This document shows, in pieces, positions 34,954 to 44,187 of a stretch of 64,000 nucleotides of DNA. The stretch spans positions 1 to 64,000 of the forward strand of contig NZ_DASUCC010000041.1 of the NCBI RefSeq assembly GCF_035762905.1, written 5' to 3'. The notes under the pieces were generated by a model. It saw only the letters and a program-made list of their open reading frames with translations. It searched no databases and was not told where the DNA came from. The position numbers were made by a program, and so were the translations under genes. Position 1 is the first letter of the stretch. Each line of letters begins with the position of its first letter. The DNA is from DASYTH01 sp035762905 (GTDB lineage Bacteria; Actinomycetota; Actinomycetes; Mycobacteriales; Pseudonocardiaceae).

Positions 34954-34993
34954 GGCGGGGTCCGCTGCACCAACCCGCCGCGCGGGCCCCGCC
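34954..34993 (+). terminator. Intercistronic hairpin between GH48 and GH9
   Basis: GGCGGGGTCCGC (34954-34965) pairs with 34982-34993 (GCGGGCCCCGCC) with one G-U wobble and a 16-nt loop. It lies 8 bp after the GH48 stop and 31 bp before the GH9 start. With no U-tract it may attenuate or protect the upstream mRNA rather than fully terminate. Confidence 0.55.
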
Positions 34994-35024
34994 CCCCTTC
35001 CCAATGACGCGAAGGGACCTGGAC

Positions 35025-37589
35025 ATGCGTGTTCGAGCGATGCTGACCGCGCTCGGTGTCGCACTGGGTGTCGTGCTGGTGGCGCCGACGGCGCCGCCGG
35101 CACACGCCGCGGTGTTCAACTACGCCGAAGCACTCCAGAAGTCGCTGTGGTTCTACGAGGCACAGCAGTCCGGTCCGAAACCGGCGTGGAACCGGGTCAA
35201 CTGGCGGGGAAACTCGGCCATGACCGACGGTTCGGGTACCGGCGCCGACCTCACCGGCGGCTGGTTCGACGCCGGTGACCACGTCAAGTTCGGCTTCCCG
35301 ATGGCCGCGTCGGCCACCATGCTGGCCTGGGGTGCGATCGAGTACCGGTCCGCGTACAGCCAGTCCGGCCAACTGACCCACCTGCTGAACAACCTGCGGT
35401 TCGTCAACGACTACTTCATCAAGGCACACCCGTCGGCCAATGTCCTCTATGGACAGGTCGGCAACGGGGGACAGGACCACGCGTTCTGGGGTCCGCCGGA
35501 GGCCATGGGGATGACCCGGCCGGCGTTCCGGATCGACGCCAGCTGTGGCGGCTCGGACCTCGCCGGGGAGACCGCCGCGGCCATGGCCGCCTCCTCGATG
35601 GTGTTCCGCAGCACCGATTCCGGCTATGCCAACACGTTGCTGTCGCACGCCCGGCAGCTCTACACGTTCGCCGACACCGTGCGGCGCAAGTACTCCGAGT
35701 GCATCACCGACGCCTCCGGGTTCTACAACTCGTGGAGCGGTTTCCAGGACGAGCTGGTCTGGGGTGCCGCCTGGCTGTACCGGGCCACCGGCGAGCAGGC
35801 CTACCTGACCAAGGCGGAGGCCGAGTACGACCGGCTGCCCACCGAGCAGGGCACCGGATTCCGCCCGTACAAGTGGACGATCGCCTGGGACGACAAGTCG
35901 TTCGGCACCTACATCCTGCTGGCCCGGATCACCGGAAACCAGAAGTACGTCGACGACGCCAACCGCTGGCTGGACTTCTGGACGGTCGGCGTCAACGGTC
36001 AGCGGGTGCGCTACTCGCCGGGCGGCCAGGCGGTGCTGGACCGGTGGGGATCGCTGCGCTACGCGGCGAACACCGCGTTCGCCGCGTTCGTCTACAGCGA
36101 CTGGCTGACCGACGCGACCCGCAAGGCGCGCTACCACGACTTCGCCGTGCGCCAGATCAACTACACGCTCGGCGAGAACCCGCGCAACGCCTCCTACCTG
36201 GTCGGGTTCGGGGCCAACCCGCCGCGCAACCCGCACCATCGCGGTGCGCACGGCTCGTGGTCGAACAACATCGCCGAACCGGTCGCCAGCCGGCACGTGC
36301 TCTACGGCGCGCTGGTCGGCGGGCCACCGGATCCGAACGACGCCTACACCGACAGCCGGCAGGACTTCGTGATGAACGAGGTGGCCACCGACTACAACGC
36401 CGCCTTCACCGGCGCGCTGGCCCGGATGTACGCCGAGTTCGGCGGCACCCCGCTGGCCAACTTCCCGGTGGCCGAGCCGCCGGACGGCCCGGAGATCTTC
36501 CTGCAGGCATCGGTGAACGCGGCCGGCAGCAACTTCACCGAGATCAAGACCATGATCTTCAACCGGTCGGCGTGGCCGGCGCGGGCGCTGACCAACGGCT
36601 CGTTCCGGTACTACTTCACGCTGGACGGGACCACCACGCCGAGCCAGATCACCCTGTCCACCGCGTTCAGCCAGTGCGCGGCGCCGACCGGACCAACGCA
36701 GTTCTCCGGAAACGTCTACTACGTCACGATCAACTGCGCCGGGCAGAACATCATCCCGGCCGGACAGTCCGAGCACCGCAGGGAGATCCAGTTCCGGATC
36801 GCCAGCTCGGCCACCTGGGACCCGACCAACGACTGGTCCTACCAGGACGTGGCCAAGACCCCGGGCGCCACTCCGGTGACCGTGCAGAACATGGAGCTGT
36901 TCGCCGGCAGCACCCGGATCTGGGGCAACCCGCCGGGCGGGGGGACACCCCCGGTGGACGACACCACCCCGCCGACCACGCCGGGCAGCCCGGTGGTCGG
37001 GACGATCACCTGCAGCACCGCGACGATCTCCTGGCCACCGGCGACCGACACCGGCGGGAGTGGGCTGGCCGGGTACAACGTCTACCGCGAACAGGGCGCG
37101 GCGGACCCGCTGATCGGCCAGACCACCACCAACTCGATCACGCTGACCGGGCTCACCGCGAGCACCGCCTACCAGGTGTACGTGCGGGCCCGGGACGGCG
37201 CGGACAACCTGTCCACGGCGACGGCCGCCATCGCATTCAGCACCGCACCACCCTGTCCGGTCACCACCTGCCGGGTGGCCTACACGGCCAACGACTGGGG
37301 AACGGGCTCCAACGGATTCACCGCCAGCATCACCATCACCAACCTGACCACCTCGACCATCCCAAGTGGATGGACGTTGGCCTTCAGCTATGCCGCCGGG
37401 CAGCGGGTGACGGCCGGCTGGAACGCCAACTGGACGCAAGGAGCCGGCAGCGGAAACGTGTCCGCGTCGGGTAACCAGCCGATCCCGTCGAACGGCTCGG
37501 TGAACATCGGCTTCAACGGCACCCACACGGGCACGAACTCGGCACCGACCAGCTTCACCCTCAACGGCCAACCCTGCACGACCGCCTGA
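35025..37589 (+). CDS. GH9 processive endocellulase with CBM3c, FnIII and CBM2
   Basis: This 854-residue secreted enzyme has the architecture of Thermobifida Cel9A. The order is signal peptide, GH9 domain (about 29-480), CBM3c (about 490-640; RSAWPARALTNGSFRYYF), fibronectin III (about 655-740) and CBM2 (about 750-854). GH9 motifs are GWFDAGDHVKFGFPMA (catalytic Asps), HHRGAHGSW and DYNAAFTGALARMY with the catalytic Glu region. Directly coupled CBM3c marks processive endoglucanases. ATG 35025 has AAGGGA upstream and yields the signal peptide; ATG 35004 is in frame without one. The gene follows GH48 by 79 bp and is probably co-transcribed. Confidence 0.95.
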   Translation: MRVRAMLTALGVALGVVLVAPTAPPAHAAVFNYAEALQKSLWFYEAQQSGPKPAWNRVNWRGNSAMTDGSGTGADLTGGWFDAGDHVKFGFPMAASATMLAWGAIEYRSAYSQSGQLTHLLNNLRFVNDYFIKAHPSANVLYGQVGNGGQDHAFWGPPEAMGMTRPAFRIDASCGGSDLAGETAAAMAASSMVFRSTDSGYANTLLSHARQLYTFADTVRRKYSECITDASGFYNSWSGFQDELVWGAAWLYRATGEQAYLTKAEAEYDRLPTEQGTGFRPYKWTIAWDDKSFGTYILLARITGNQKYVDDANRWLDFWTVGVNGQRVRYSPGGQAVLDRWGSLRYAANTAFAAFVYSDWLTDATRKARYHDFAVRQINYTLGENPRNASYLVGFGANPPRNPHHRGAHGSWSNNIAEPVASRHVLYGALVGGPPDPNDAYTDSRQDFVMNEVATDYNAAFTGALARMYAEFGGTPLANFPVAEPPDGPEIFLQASVNAAGSNFTEIKTMIFNRSAWPARALTNGSFRYYFTLDGTTTPSQITLSTAFSQCAAPTGPTQFSGNVYYVTINCAGQNIIPAGQSEHRREIQFRIASSATWDPTNDWSYQDVAKTPGATPVTVQNMELFAGSTRIWGNPPGGGTPPVDDTTPPTTPGSPVVGTITCSTATISWPPATDTGGSGLAGYNVYREQGAADPLIGQTTTNSITLTGLTASTAYQVYVRARDGADNLSTATAAIAFSTAPPCPVTTCRVAYTANDWGTGSNGFTASITITNLTTSTIPSGWTLAFSYAAGQRVTAGWNANWTQGAGSGNVSASGNQPIPSNGSVNIGFNGTHTGTNSAPTSFTLNGQPCTTA

Positions 37590-37661
37590 TCGAGGACAGC
37601 ACGCTCAACGGTCAGGCGGGCACGATCGCCGCACGAAGAAACCTTTTCATTCCGCATAGGA

Positions 37662-37675
37662 GGTTTGCGCAAACC
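37662..37675 (+). promoter_or_regulatory. 14-bp palindrome, candidate operator upstream of GH74
   Basis: GGTTTGCGCAAACC is a perfect palindrome with a central CG, as in LacI-family operators, but its arms differ from the CebR boxes. It lies 111 bp before the GH74 start in a 196-bp gap that also holds the short inverted repeat CCTAC-GTAGG at 37713-37727. Confidence 0.55.
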
Positions 37676-37785
37676 GAATCGTCTACAGGTAGTGCGGCAT
37701 TGTCCACAGATTCCTACCTAGTGTAGGTCTGCTGGAGGGGTCGACAACGAATTGGGCTGCAGCACCCACAATGGAGGGCCGACCT

Positions 37786-40512
37786 ATGCGGAAAAAGCTT
37801 GCACATTTGCTGACCGGGATGGTGGTCGCCGGCTCGGCCGTGGTGGTGGCCCAGGGGGCCGTCCAGGCCGGGTCGGCGGCCGCCGACATCACCGCGGTAG
37901 CGCAGCCGCACAACTGGCGCAATGTGCAGATCGCCGGTGGCGGGTTCGTCCCGGGGATCATCTTCAACCAGACCGAGCGCAACCTGATCTACGCGCGCAC
38001 CGACATCGGCGGCGCCTACCGGTGGACCGAGAGCACCCAGCGCTGGACGCCGCTACTGGACTTCGTCGGCTGGAACAACTGGGGCTACAACGGGGTGCAC
38101 AGCATGGCCACCGACCCGGTGCAGACCAACCGGGTCTACGCCGCGGTCGGCATGTACACCAACAGCTGGGACCCCAACAACGGCGCGATCCTGCGGTCCA
38201 CCAACAAGGGCGACAGCTGGCAGATCACCACGCTGCCGTTCAAGCTGGGCGGCAACATGCCCGGCCGGGCCATGGGTGAGCGGCTCGCCGTCGACCCGAA
38301 CCGGAACAGCGTGGTCTACTTCGGCGCGCCCAACGGCAACGGCCTGTGGCGCAGCACCGACTTCGGCGCCACCTGGGCCCGGGTGACCAGCTTCACCAAC
38401 GCCGGCAACTATGCCGACGACCCGGCGGATCCCAACGGCTACAACAGCCACCAGCCCGGCGTGGTCTGGGTGGCGTTCGACAAGTCCACCGGGACAACGG
38501 GCAACACCACCCAGGGCATCTACGTCGGGGTGGCGGACAAGCAGAACACGGTGTACCGGTCGACCAACGGCGGCACCAGCTGGGAGCGGATCGCCGGCCA
38601 GCCAACCGGTTTCCTCGCGCACAAGGGTGTCGTGGATCCGGTCAACAAGGTGCTGTACATCACCACCAGCGACACCGCCGGCCCGTACAGCGGCGCCAAG
38701 GGCGACGTGTGGAAGTACGCCATCGCATCCGGGAGCTGGACCCAGATCAGCCCGATCCCGTCCAGCAGCGCCGACGACTACTTCGGCTACAGCGGCCTGA
38801 CCATCGACCGGCAGAACCCGAACACGATCATGGTGGCCACCCAGATCTCCTGGTGGCCGGACGCCATCTTCTTCCGCAGCACCGACGGTGGGGCGACCTG
38901 GACCCGGATCTGGGACTGGACCTCCTTCCCGAACCGCAGCTTCCGGTACACGATGAACGTCGCCGCCGCACCGTGGCTGACCTTCGGCACCAACCCGCAA
39001 CCGCCCGAGGTCACGCCGAAGCTGGGCTGGATGAACGCGTCGGTGGAGATCGACCCGTTGAACTCCAACCGATTGATGTACGGCACCGGCGCCACCATCT
39101 ACGGCACCACCAACCTCACCAACTGGGACACCAACACCCAGTTCCAGATCAGGCCGATGGTCGCCGGGCTCGAGGAGACCGCCGTGCTCGACCTGATCAG
39201 CCCGCCGACCGGCGCACCGCTGGTCTCCGGGCTCGGCGACATCGGCGGCTTCCGGCACACCAACCTGGACGCGGTGCCGCCGATGATCTTCACCCAACCC
39301 AACTTCACCTCGACCACCAGCCTGGACTTCGCCGAACGCAACCCGAGCGTGATGGTGCGGGCCGGCAACTTCAACGACGCCGACCGGCCCAACGACAGTC
39401 ACGTGGCGTTCTCCACCGACGGCGGCGCCAACTGGTTCCAGGGCACCGAGCCCGGTGGCATCAACGAGGGTGGCAAGGTCGCCGCGGCCGCCGACGGCAG
39501 CCGGTTCGTCTGGGCGCCCCGCGGACAGACCCCGGTCTTCTCGGTCGGCTTCGGCAACTCCTGGACCCAGATCCAGGGCCTGCCAACCGAGTCGATCGTC
39601 GAGTCGGACCGGGTCAACGCCAACAAGTTCTACGGGTTCAACGGTGGCCGGTTCTACGTGAGCACCAACGGCGGCGCGAGCTTCACCGCCACCGTGCAGA
39701 CCGGACTGCCGACCACGGCGAAGTTCCAGGTGGTGCCCGGCCGGGAGGGCGACATCTGGCTGGCCGGCGACACCGGCCTGTTCCACTCGACCAACTCCGG
39801 GACTAGCTTCACGAAGGTGACCAATGTGACCGCCGCACGCAACATCGGCTTCGGCCGGGCGGCGCCGAACCAGACGTACCCGGCGCTGTATGCGGTGGCC
39901 ACCGTGGACGGTGTGGAGGGCGTGTACCGGTCGGACAACGCCGCCGCCGCCTGGGTGCGGATCAACGACGACGCGCACCAGTACGGCAACATGGGCGAGG
40001 CCATCACCGGTGACCCGAGGATCTACGGCCGGGTCTACCTGGGCACCAACGGCCGCGGCATCCTCTACGCCGACCCGTCGGGCACCCTACCCACCTCGAC
40101 GACCACGACCACGACGAGTTCAAGCACCACGACGACCACGACGACGACCACTACCACCACCACGACCACGACGAACCCGCCGGCCGGTCCGTGCCGGGTG
40201 ACCTACCGGGCCAACCAGTGGGACACCGGGTTCACGGCCAACATCACGATCACCAACACCGGTAGCGCGGCGATCAACGGCTGGACGCTCGCGTTCACCT
40301 ACCCCGGCACGCAACGGATCACGCCACCCGGCTGGAGCGCGACCTGGACCCAGGCGGCGGCCGGCGCCAACGTGACCGGAACCAACGTGTCCTACAACTC
40401 GACGATTGGAGCAGGCAACTCGGTAGAAGTCGGATTCAACGGCACGTGGGCCGGCAGCAACCCACCGCCGACGAGTTTCACCTTGAACAACAACCAGTGC
40501 ACAACCGGCTAG
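37786..40512 (+). CDS. GH74 xyloglucanase with C-terminal CBM2
   Basis: This 908-residue secreted enzyme is made of two seven-bladed propellers (about 40-770) with repeated blade motifs: RSTNKGDSWQ, RSTDFGATWARV, RSTNGGTSWERI and RSTDGGATWTRIW. The N-terminal IYARTDIGGAYRW supplies a catalytic Asp typical of GH74. A Thr/Ser linker, including a run of 16 threonines, leads to CBM2 (about 805-908). GH74 enzymes hydrolyse xyloglucan, fitting plant cell-wall attack together with the cellulases. ATG 37786 has GGAGGG eight bases upstream; ATG 37771 is less likely. Confidence 0.94.
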   Translation: MRKKLAHLLTGMVVAGSAVVVAQGAVQAGSAAADITAVAQPHNWRNVQIAGGGFVPGIIFNQTERNLIYARTDIGGAYRWTESTQRWTPLLDFVGWNNWGYNGVHSMATDPVQTNRVYAAVGMYTNSWDPNNGAILRSTNKGDSWQITTLPFKLGGNMPGRAMGERLAVDPNRNSVVYFGAPNGNGLWRSTDFGATWARVTSFTNAGNYADDPADPNGYNSHQPGVVWVAFDKSTGTTGNTTQGIYVGVADKQNTVYRSTNGGTSWERIAGQPTGFLAHKGVVDPVNKVLYITTSDTAGPYSGAKGDVWKYAIASGSWTQISPIPSSSADDYFGYSGLTIDRQNPNTIMVATQISWWPDAIFFRSTDGGATWTRIWDWTSFPNRSFRYTMNVAAAPWLTFGTNPQPPEVTPKLGWMNASVEIDPLNSNRLMYGTGATIYGTTNLTNWDTNTQFQIRPMVAGLEETAVLDLISPPTGAPLVSGLGDIGGFRHTNLDAVPPMIFTQPNFTSTTSLDFAERNPSVMVRAGNFNDADRPNDSHVAFSTDGGANWFQGTEPGGINEGGKVAAAADGSRFVWAPRGQTPVFSVGFGNSWTQIQGLPTESIVESDRVNANKFYGFNGGRFYVSTNGGASFTATVQTGLPTTAKFQVVPGREGDIWLAGDTGLFHSTNSGTSFTKVTNVTAARNIGFGRAAPNQTYPALYAVATVDGVEGVYRSDNAAAAWVRINDDAHQYGNMGEAITGDPRIYGRVYLGTNGRGILYADPSGTLPTSTTTTTTSSSTTTTTTTTTTTTTTTTNPPAGPCRVTYRANQWDTGFTANITITNTGSAAINGWTLAFTYPGTQRITPPGWSATWTQAAAGANVTGTNVSYNSTIGAGNSVEVGFNGTWAGSNPPPTSFTLNNNQCTTG

Positions 40513-40528
40513 GGAGCGCTGGACACCT

Positions 40529-40563
40529 GGGCGGGTCGCCGCACACGACGCGGTGGCCCGCCC
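40529..40563 (+). terminator. Intercistronic hairpin between GH74 and GH10
   Basis: GGGCGGGTCGCCGC (40529-40542) pairs with GCGGTGGCCCGCCC (40550-40563) with two G-U wobbles and a 7-nt loop. It lies 16 bp after the GH74 stop and 47 bp before the GH10 start. Confidence 0.55.
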
Positions 40564-40610
40564 TGGGCGACGGGACGGGCTCCCTCTGAACTGAATACAG
40601 GTGGCCTTTG

Positions 40611-42284
40611 ATGAGAAGGAAATTGCTTGCTGCGGCAATTTGCGCGACGCTCAGTGCGCTCGGGCTTGTCGCGCTCAGCACGACCGCAACGGCCGACCCG
40701 TTGCGCAGCCACGCCGGCAGCCGGTTCATCGGCTACGCGCTCAACCTCACCGCGCAGGGCAGCGATGCCAGCTACCGCACCGTGGGCGCTCGCGAGTTCA
40801 ACATCGTCACCGCCGAGAACGCCATGAAGTTCGACGCCACCGAGCCGAACCAGAACCAGTTCACCTTCGGTCAGGCGGACCAGGTGGTGGCCGCGGCACA
40901 GGCCAACAACCAGCAGATCCACGGGCACACGCTGGTATGGCACAGCCAGACGCCGGGCTGGATCCAGGGACTGGGCGCGACGCAGATGCGTGCGGCCATG
41001 CAGAACCACATCAACACGGTGGTCGGCCGGTACGCGAACAGCGTCCGGTCCTGGGACGTGGTCAACGAGGCGTTCAACGAGGACGGCTCGTTCCGGCAGT
41101 CGTTCTGGTTCAACACGTTGGGCCAGAGCTACATCGCCGACGCGTTCCGGTTCGCGCGGGCGGCCGACCCGGATGCCGAGCTGTGCATCAACGACTTCAA
41201 CACCGACGGGATGGGCGCCAAGAGCAACGGCCTGTTCAACCTGGTGCAGTCGTTGGTCCAGCAGGGTGTCCCGATCAACTGTGTCGGGTTCCAGGGCCAC
41301 CTGGCGATCCAGTTCAGCTTCCCCAACCAGGTACAGCAGAACTTCCAGCGGTTCGCCAACCTCGGGCTGAACGTGAAGATCACCGAGCTGGACGTCCGGA
41401 TGCAGAACCCGCGGGACGCCACCAAGGACAACACGCAGGCCACCTACTACCGCAACATGGTCAACGCCTGCCTCGCGGTCACCCGGTGCAACCAGATCAC
41501 CATCTGGGGCTTCACCGACCGGTACTCGTGGGTGCCGGAGACCTTCCCCAGCGAGTGCTGTGCCCTGCTGTACGACCAGAACTACAGCCCGAAGCCGGCC
41601 TACACCGCGGTGCACGACGCGCTGGGTGGCAATGAGCCGGTGCCGCCCGACCCGACCCCACCGACCACGCCGGGCACGCCTGCCGCGTCCAACGTGACCT
41701 CCAACAGCGCCAACCTGACCTGGGCGGCGTCCACCGACACCGGCGGCAGCGGTCTGGCCGGATACAACATCTACCGCCGGCAGGGCACCACGGACACCCT
41801 GCTGAGCCAGTCCACCACCAACTCCACCACGCTGACCGGCCTGACCCCGTCCACCCAGTACGTGGTGGTGGTGCGGGCCAGGGACGGTGCCGGCAACCTG
41901 TCGCCGACCTCGGCGACGGCCACGTTCACCACGTTGGCCGGACCGGTCACCGGCACCTGCCAGGTGGCCTACACCGCAACGAACTGGGGCGGTGGCGGCG
42001 GGTTCACCGGCGGGGTGACGATCACCAACACCGGCACGGCGGCGATCAACGGCTGGACCCTCGCGTTCAGCTTCCCGGCCGGCCAGCGGGTGAGCCAGGG
42101 CTGGAGCGCCACCTGGAACCAGCCGCAGGGCAGCGCGAACGTCACCGCCACGCCACTTTCCTGGAACACCACCATCCCGCCGAGCAGTTCGGTCCAGATC
42201 GGATTCAACGGCTCGTTCACCGGCTCCAGCAACCCTGAGCCGACCGCCTTCACCATCAACAACACAGCCTGCACCGTGGTCTGA
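40611..42284 (+). CDS. GH10 endo-beta-1,4-xylanase with FnIII and CBM2
   Basis: This 557-residue secreted xylanase has a signal peptide ending TATA and a GH10 domain (about 30-340). The acid/base Glu is in WDVVNEAFNE and the nucleophile Glu in KITELDVRM. WHSQTPGW and NDFNTDG are further GH10 motifs. A fibronectin III module (about 350-445) follows, then CBM2 (about 450-557). The FnIII is very similar to that of the GH9 enzyme (DTGGSGLAGYN-YR), suggesting module shuffling. ATG 40611 has AGGTGG upstream. A long palindromic terminator follows. Confidence 0.95.
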   Translation: MRRKLLAAAICATLSALGLVALSTTATADPLRSHAGSRFIGYALNLTAQGSDASYRTVGAREFNIVTAENAMKFDATEPNQNQFTFGQADQVVAAAQANNQQIHGHTLVWHSQTPGWIQGLGATQMRAAMQNHINTVVGRYANSVRSWDVVNEAFNEDGSFRQSFWFNTLGQSYIADAFRFARAADPDAELCINDFNTDGMGAKSNGLFNLVQSLVQQGVPINCVGFQGHLAIQFSFPNQVQQNFQRFANLGLNVKITELDVRMQNPRDATKDNTQATYYRNMVNACLAVTRCNQITIWGFTDRYSWVPETFPSECCALLYDQNYSPKPAYTAVHDALGGNEPVPPDPTPPTTPGTPAASNVTSNSANLTWAASTDTGGSGLAGYNIYRRQGTTDTLLSQSTTNSTTLTGLTPSTQYVVVVRARDGAGNLSPTSATATFTTLAGPVTGTCQVAYTATNWGGGGGFTGGVTITNTGTAAINGWTLAFSFPAGQRVSQGWSATWNQPQGSANVTATPLSWNTTIPPSSSVQIGFNGSFTGSSNPEPTAFTINNTACTVV

Positions 42285-42303
42285 CCGACCAGAGGTCCAC
42301 AGC

Positions 42304-42352
42304 AGACCCACCGCGGAATCTGTCGAATTCGACAGATTCCGTGGTTGGGTCT
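42304..42352 (+). terminator. Very long palindromic hairpin after GH10
   Basis: The inverted repeat is centred on GAATTC (42325-42330). Fourteen perfect pairs run outward from the centre (42314-42341), then one G-T wobble and three more pairs. After a single bulged T at 42345, seven further pairs follow (42304-42310 with 42346-42352). It lies 20 bp past the GH10 stop and closes the cellulase island. Confidence 0.8.
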
Positions 42353-42510
42353 CTTCGCTCTGCCTTCAGTCCTTTGTGGTCATTCCCCTAGTGGGAACAG
42401 GGTCTGGGAAACACCAATTAACATTGGTGGAATGGGCTGGCAATCCGCTTCCCTTTACTGGTTCCAATTTCCGGTGGAGGGGCGGTCATGTCGACAGGAG
42501 GGTCGGCACG

Positions 42511-44103
42511 ATGTCGAAGCCCAGCAACAGCAGAACCACGGTGAGCCGGCGCGGTCTCCTCGCCGGTATCGGCGCCGGCGCAGGTGTGCTCGCGCTGCGT
42601 CCGATGGAAGCCATCGCCAGCGTCGTCACCGACGCCGCAGGCGGACTCGCCACCAGTCCGGACCGGTTCGGCCGGATCTTCAACCTGGCGCCGTTCGCCG
42701 ATTTCAACGCCACCGGTTTGCGCAACGCGCTCATGGCGATGGGCCGGCCGGGCGGCGTCGTCGACGCCAGGGACCCGGTGGAGGTGGGACCGGTGCGGCT
42801 GATCACCGAGCCGGCACTGAGCCCGAACAACCTGGACAACCCCAACAACACGGCGGGAGTGACCTTCCTCGGTCAGTTCCTCGACCATGACATGACCTTC
42901 GACCAGACCTCGCCGCTCGGCGTGGTGACCGCGCCGGAGACCTCGCCCAACACCCGCACCCCGGCGCTGGACCTCGATTCGGTGTACGGGCGCGGGCCCA
43001 GCGGCGACCCGCAGCTCTACCAGACCGGGGACCGGGACAAGTTCCGGGTCGAGAGCGGCGGGCTGTTCGAGGACCTGCCCCGGCAGGCCAACCGCACCGC
43101 GATCATCGCCGACCCGCGCAACGACGAGAACCTGATGATCTCCGGGCTGCACGCGGCGTTCCTGCTGTTCCACAACCGGGTGGTGGACCGGCTGCGCTCG
43201 CAGGGCCAGACCAATGTGTTCGCCGCCGCGCAGCAGCAGGTCCGCTGGCACTATCAGTGGATCATCCTGAAGGAGTTCCTGCCGGCGATCCTCGGGCAGG
43301 CACTGGTGGACGACATCCTGCGCAACGGCCGGCGGGTCTACCGGCCGCCCGCCGGGCAGCAGTTCATCCCGGTGGAGTTCCAGGGCGCCTGCTACCGGTT
43401 CGGGCACAGCCAGGTCCGGCCGTCCTACCGGGCCAACCTGCGCGGCGACCCCAACGGAAACCCGGCGATCGGCGCTCCGGCCTTCTTCGGAATGATCTTC
43501 GACCCGGCCGGCGAGGGCCAGGCCGACCCGGTCGACCTGCGCGGCGGGGCGCGGGCCCCCCGGCGGTTCATCGGCTGGCAGACGTTCTTCGACTTCGGCG
43601 GCGACCAGACCCAGCACGTGCGGCCGAACAAGCGGATCGACACCAAGATCTCCTCGGCGCTGCTGAACCTGCCACTGCAGACGCTTCCGGACGGGACGCC
43701 GCCGACCGCGCTGCCGGCGCGCAACCTGCTGCGGCACATCACCTGGTCGATCCCGAGCGGTCAGGCGATCGCCCAGGCCCTCGGCATCCCGCCGCTGTGG
43801 GCGCAGAACTTCCCCGAGCTGCAGCAGTTCGCGCACGGCCTGCCGAGCAGCACGCCGCTCTGGTACTACATCCTCAAGGAGGCCGAGGTCATGGCCGGCG
43901 GGCTGCGGCTGGCCGGCGTCGGCGCCCGGATCGTCGGTGAGGTGTTCATCGGGCTGCTCCAACTCGACCCGACGTCGTTCCTGGCCACCAACCCGAACTG
44001 GGTGCCCACGTTGCCCCGCCGGGGTGGTGCGCCGACCGGCGACTTCCGGATGGTCGACCTGCTCACGTTCGCCCAGGTCGACCCCACCAGCCGGGGTCAG
44101 TAG
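42511..44103 (+). CDS. Tat-exported animal-type haem peroxidase
   Basis: This 530-residue member of the animal haem peroxidase (An_peroxidase) family has a twin-arginine signal, SRRGLLAGIGAGAG. The distal His sits in FLGQFLDHDMTFD, and the metal-site-like DLDSVYG follows. The proximal His is in YRFGHSQVRPSYR. The family oxidises halides or phenolic compounds with hydrogen peroxide. Tat export means the haem protein folds before secretion. ATG 42511 has AGGAGGG upstream. It lies just outside the cellulase island and could act on lignin-derived phenolics, which is speculation from position. Confidence 0.9.
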   Translation: MSKPSNSRTTVSRRGLLAGIGAGAGVLALRPMEAIASVVTDAAGGLATSPDRFGRIFNLAPFADFNATGLRNALMAMGRPGGVVDARDPVEVGPVRLITEPALSPNNLDNPNNTAGVTFLGQFLDHDMTFDQTSPLGVVTAPETSPNTRTPALDLDSVYGRGPSGDPQLYQTGDRDKFRVESGGLFEDLPRQANRTAIIADPRNDENLMISGLHAAFLLFHNRVVDRLRSQGQTNVFAAAQQQVRWHYQWIILKEFLPAILGQALVDDILRNGRRVYRPPAGQQFIPVEFQGACYRFGHSQVRPSYRANLRGDPNGNPAIGAPAFFGMIFDPAGEGQADPVDLRGGARAPRRFIGWQTFFDFGGDQTQHVRPNKRIDTKISSALLNLPLQTLPDGTPPTALPARNLLRHITWSIPSGQAIAQALGIPPLWAQNFPELQQFAHGLPSSTPLWYYILKEAEVMAGGLRLAGVGARIVGEVFIGLLQLDPTSFLATNPNWVPTLPRRGGAPTGDFRMVDLLTFAQVDPTSRGQ

Positions 44104-44110
44104 CGGATCC

Positions 44111-44147
44111 GCTCCCGCCCGGCCACACACGGTGACCGGGCGGGAGC
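44111..44147 (+). terminator. Perfect 12-bp hairpin after the peroxidase gene
   Basis: GCTCCCGCCCGG (44111-44122) pairs perfectly with CCGGGCGGGAGC (44136-44147) around a 13-nt loop, 7 bp after the stop codon. Confidence 0.7.
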
Positions 44148-44187
44148 CTCGCGCGGGCCGCGGAAAGTGGTGTCTAGTATCTGCCGC

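Noticed and set aside
40099..40174. ACG/ACC repeat in GH74 as a microsatellite of special interest
   Set aside because: It encodes an ordinary poly-Thr linker between catalytic domain and CBM2, as also seen in GH6.
40511..40524. Degenerate CebR-like half site GGGAGCGCT just after the GH74 stop
   Set aside because: Only nine of fourteen positions match and the second arm is missing, so it is weaker than the four perfect boxes and could be chance.
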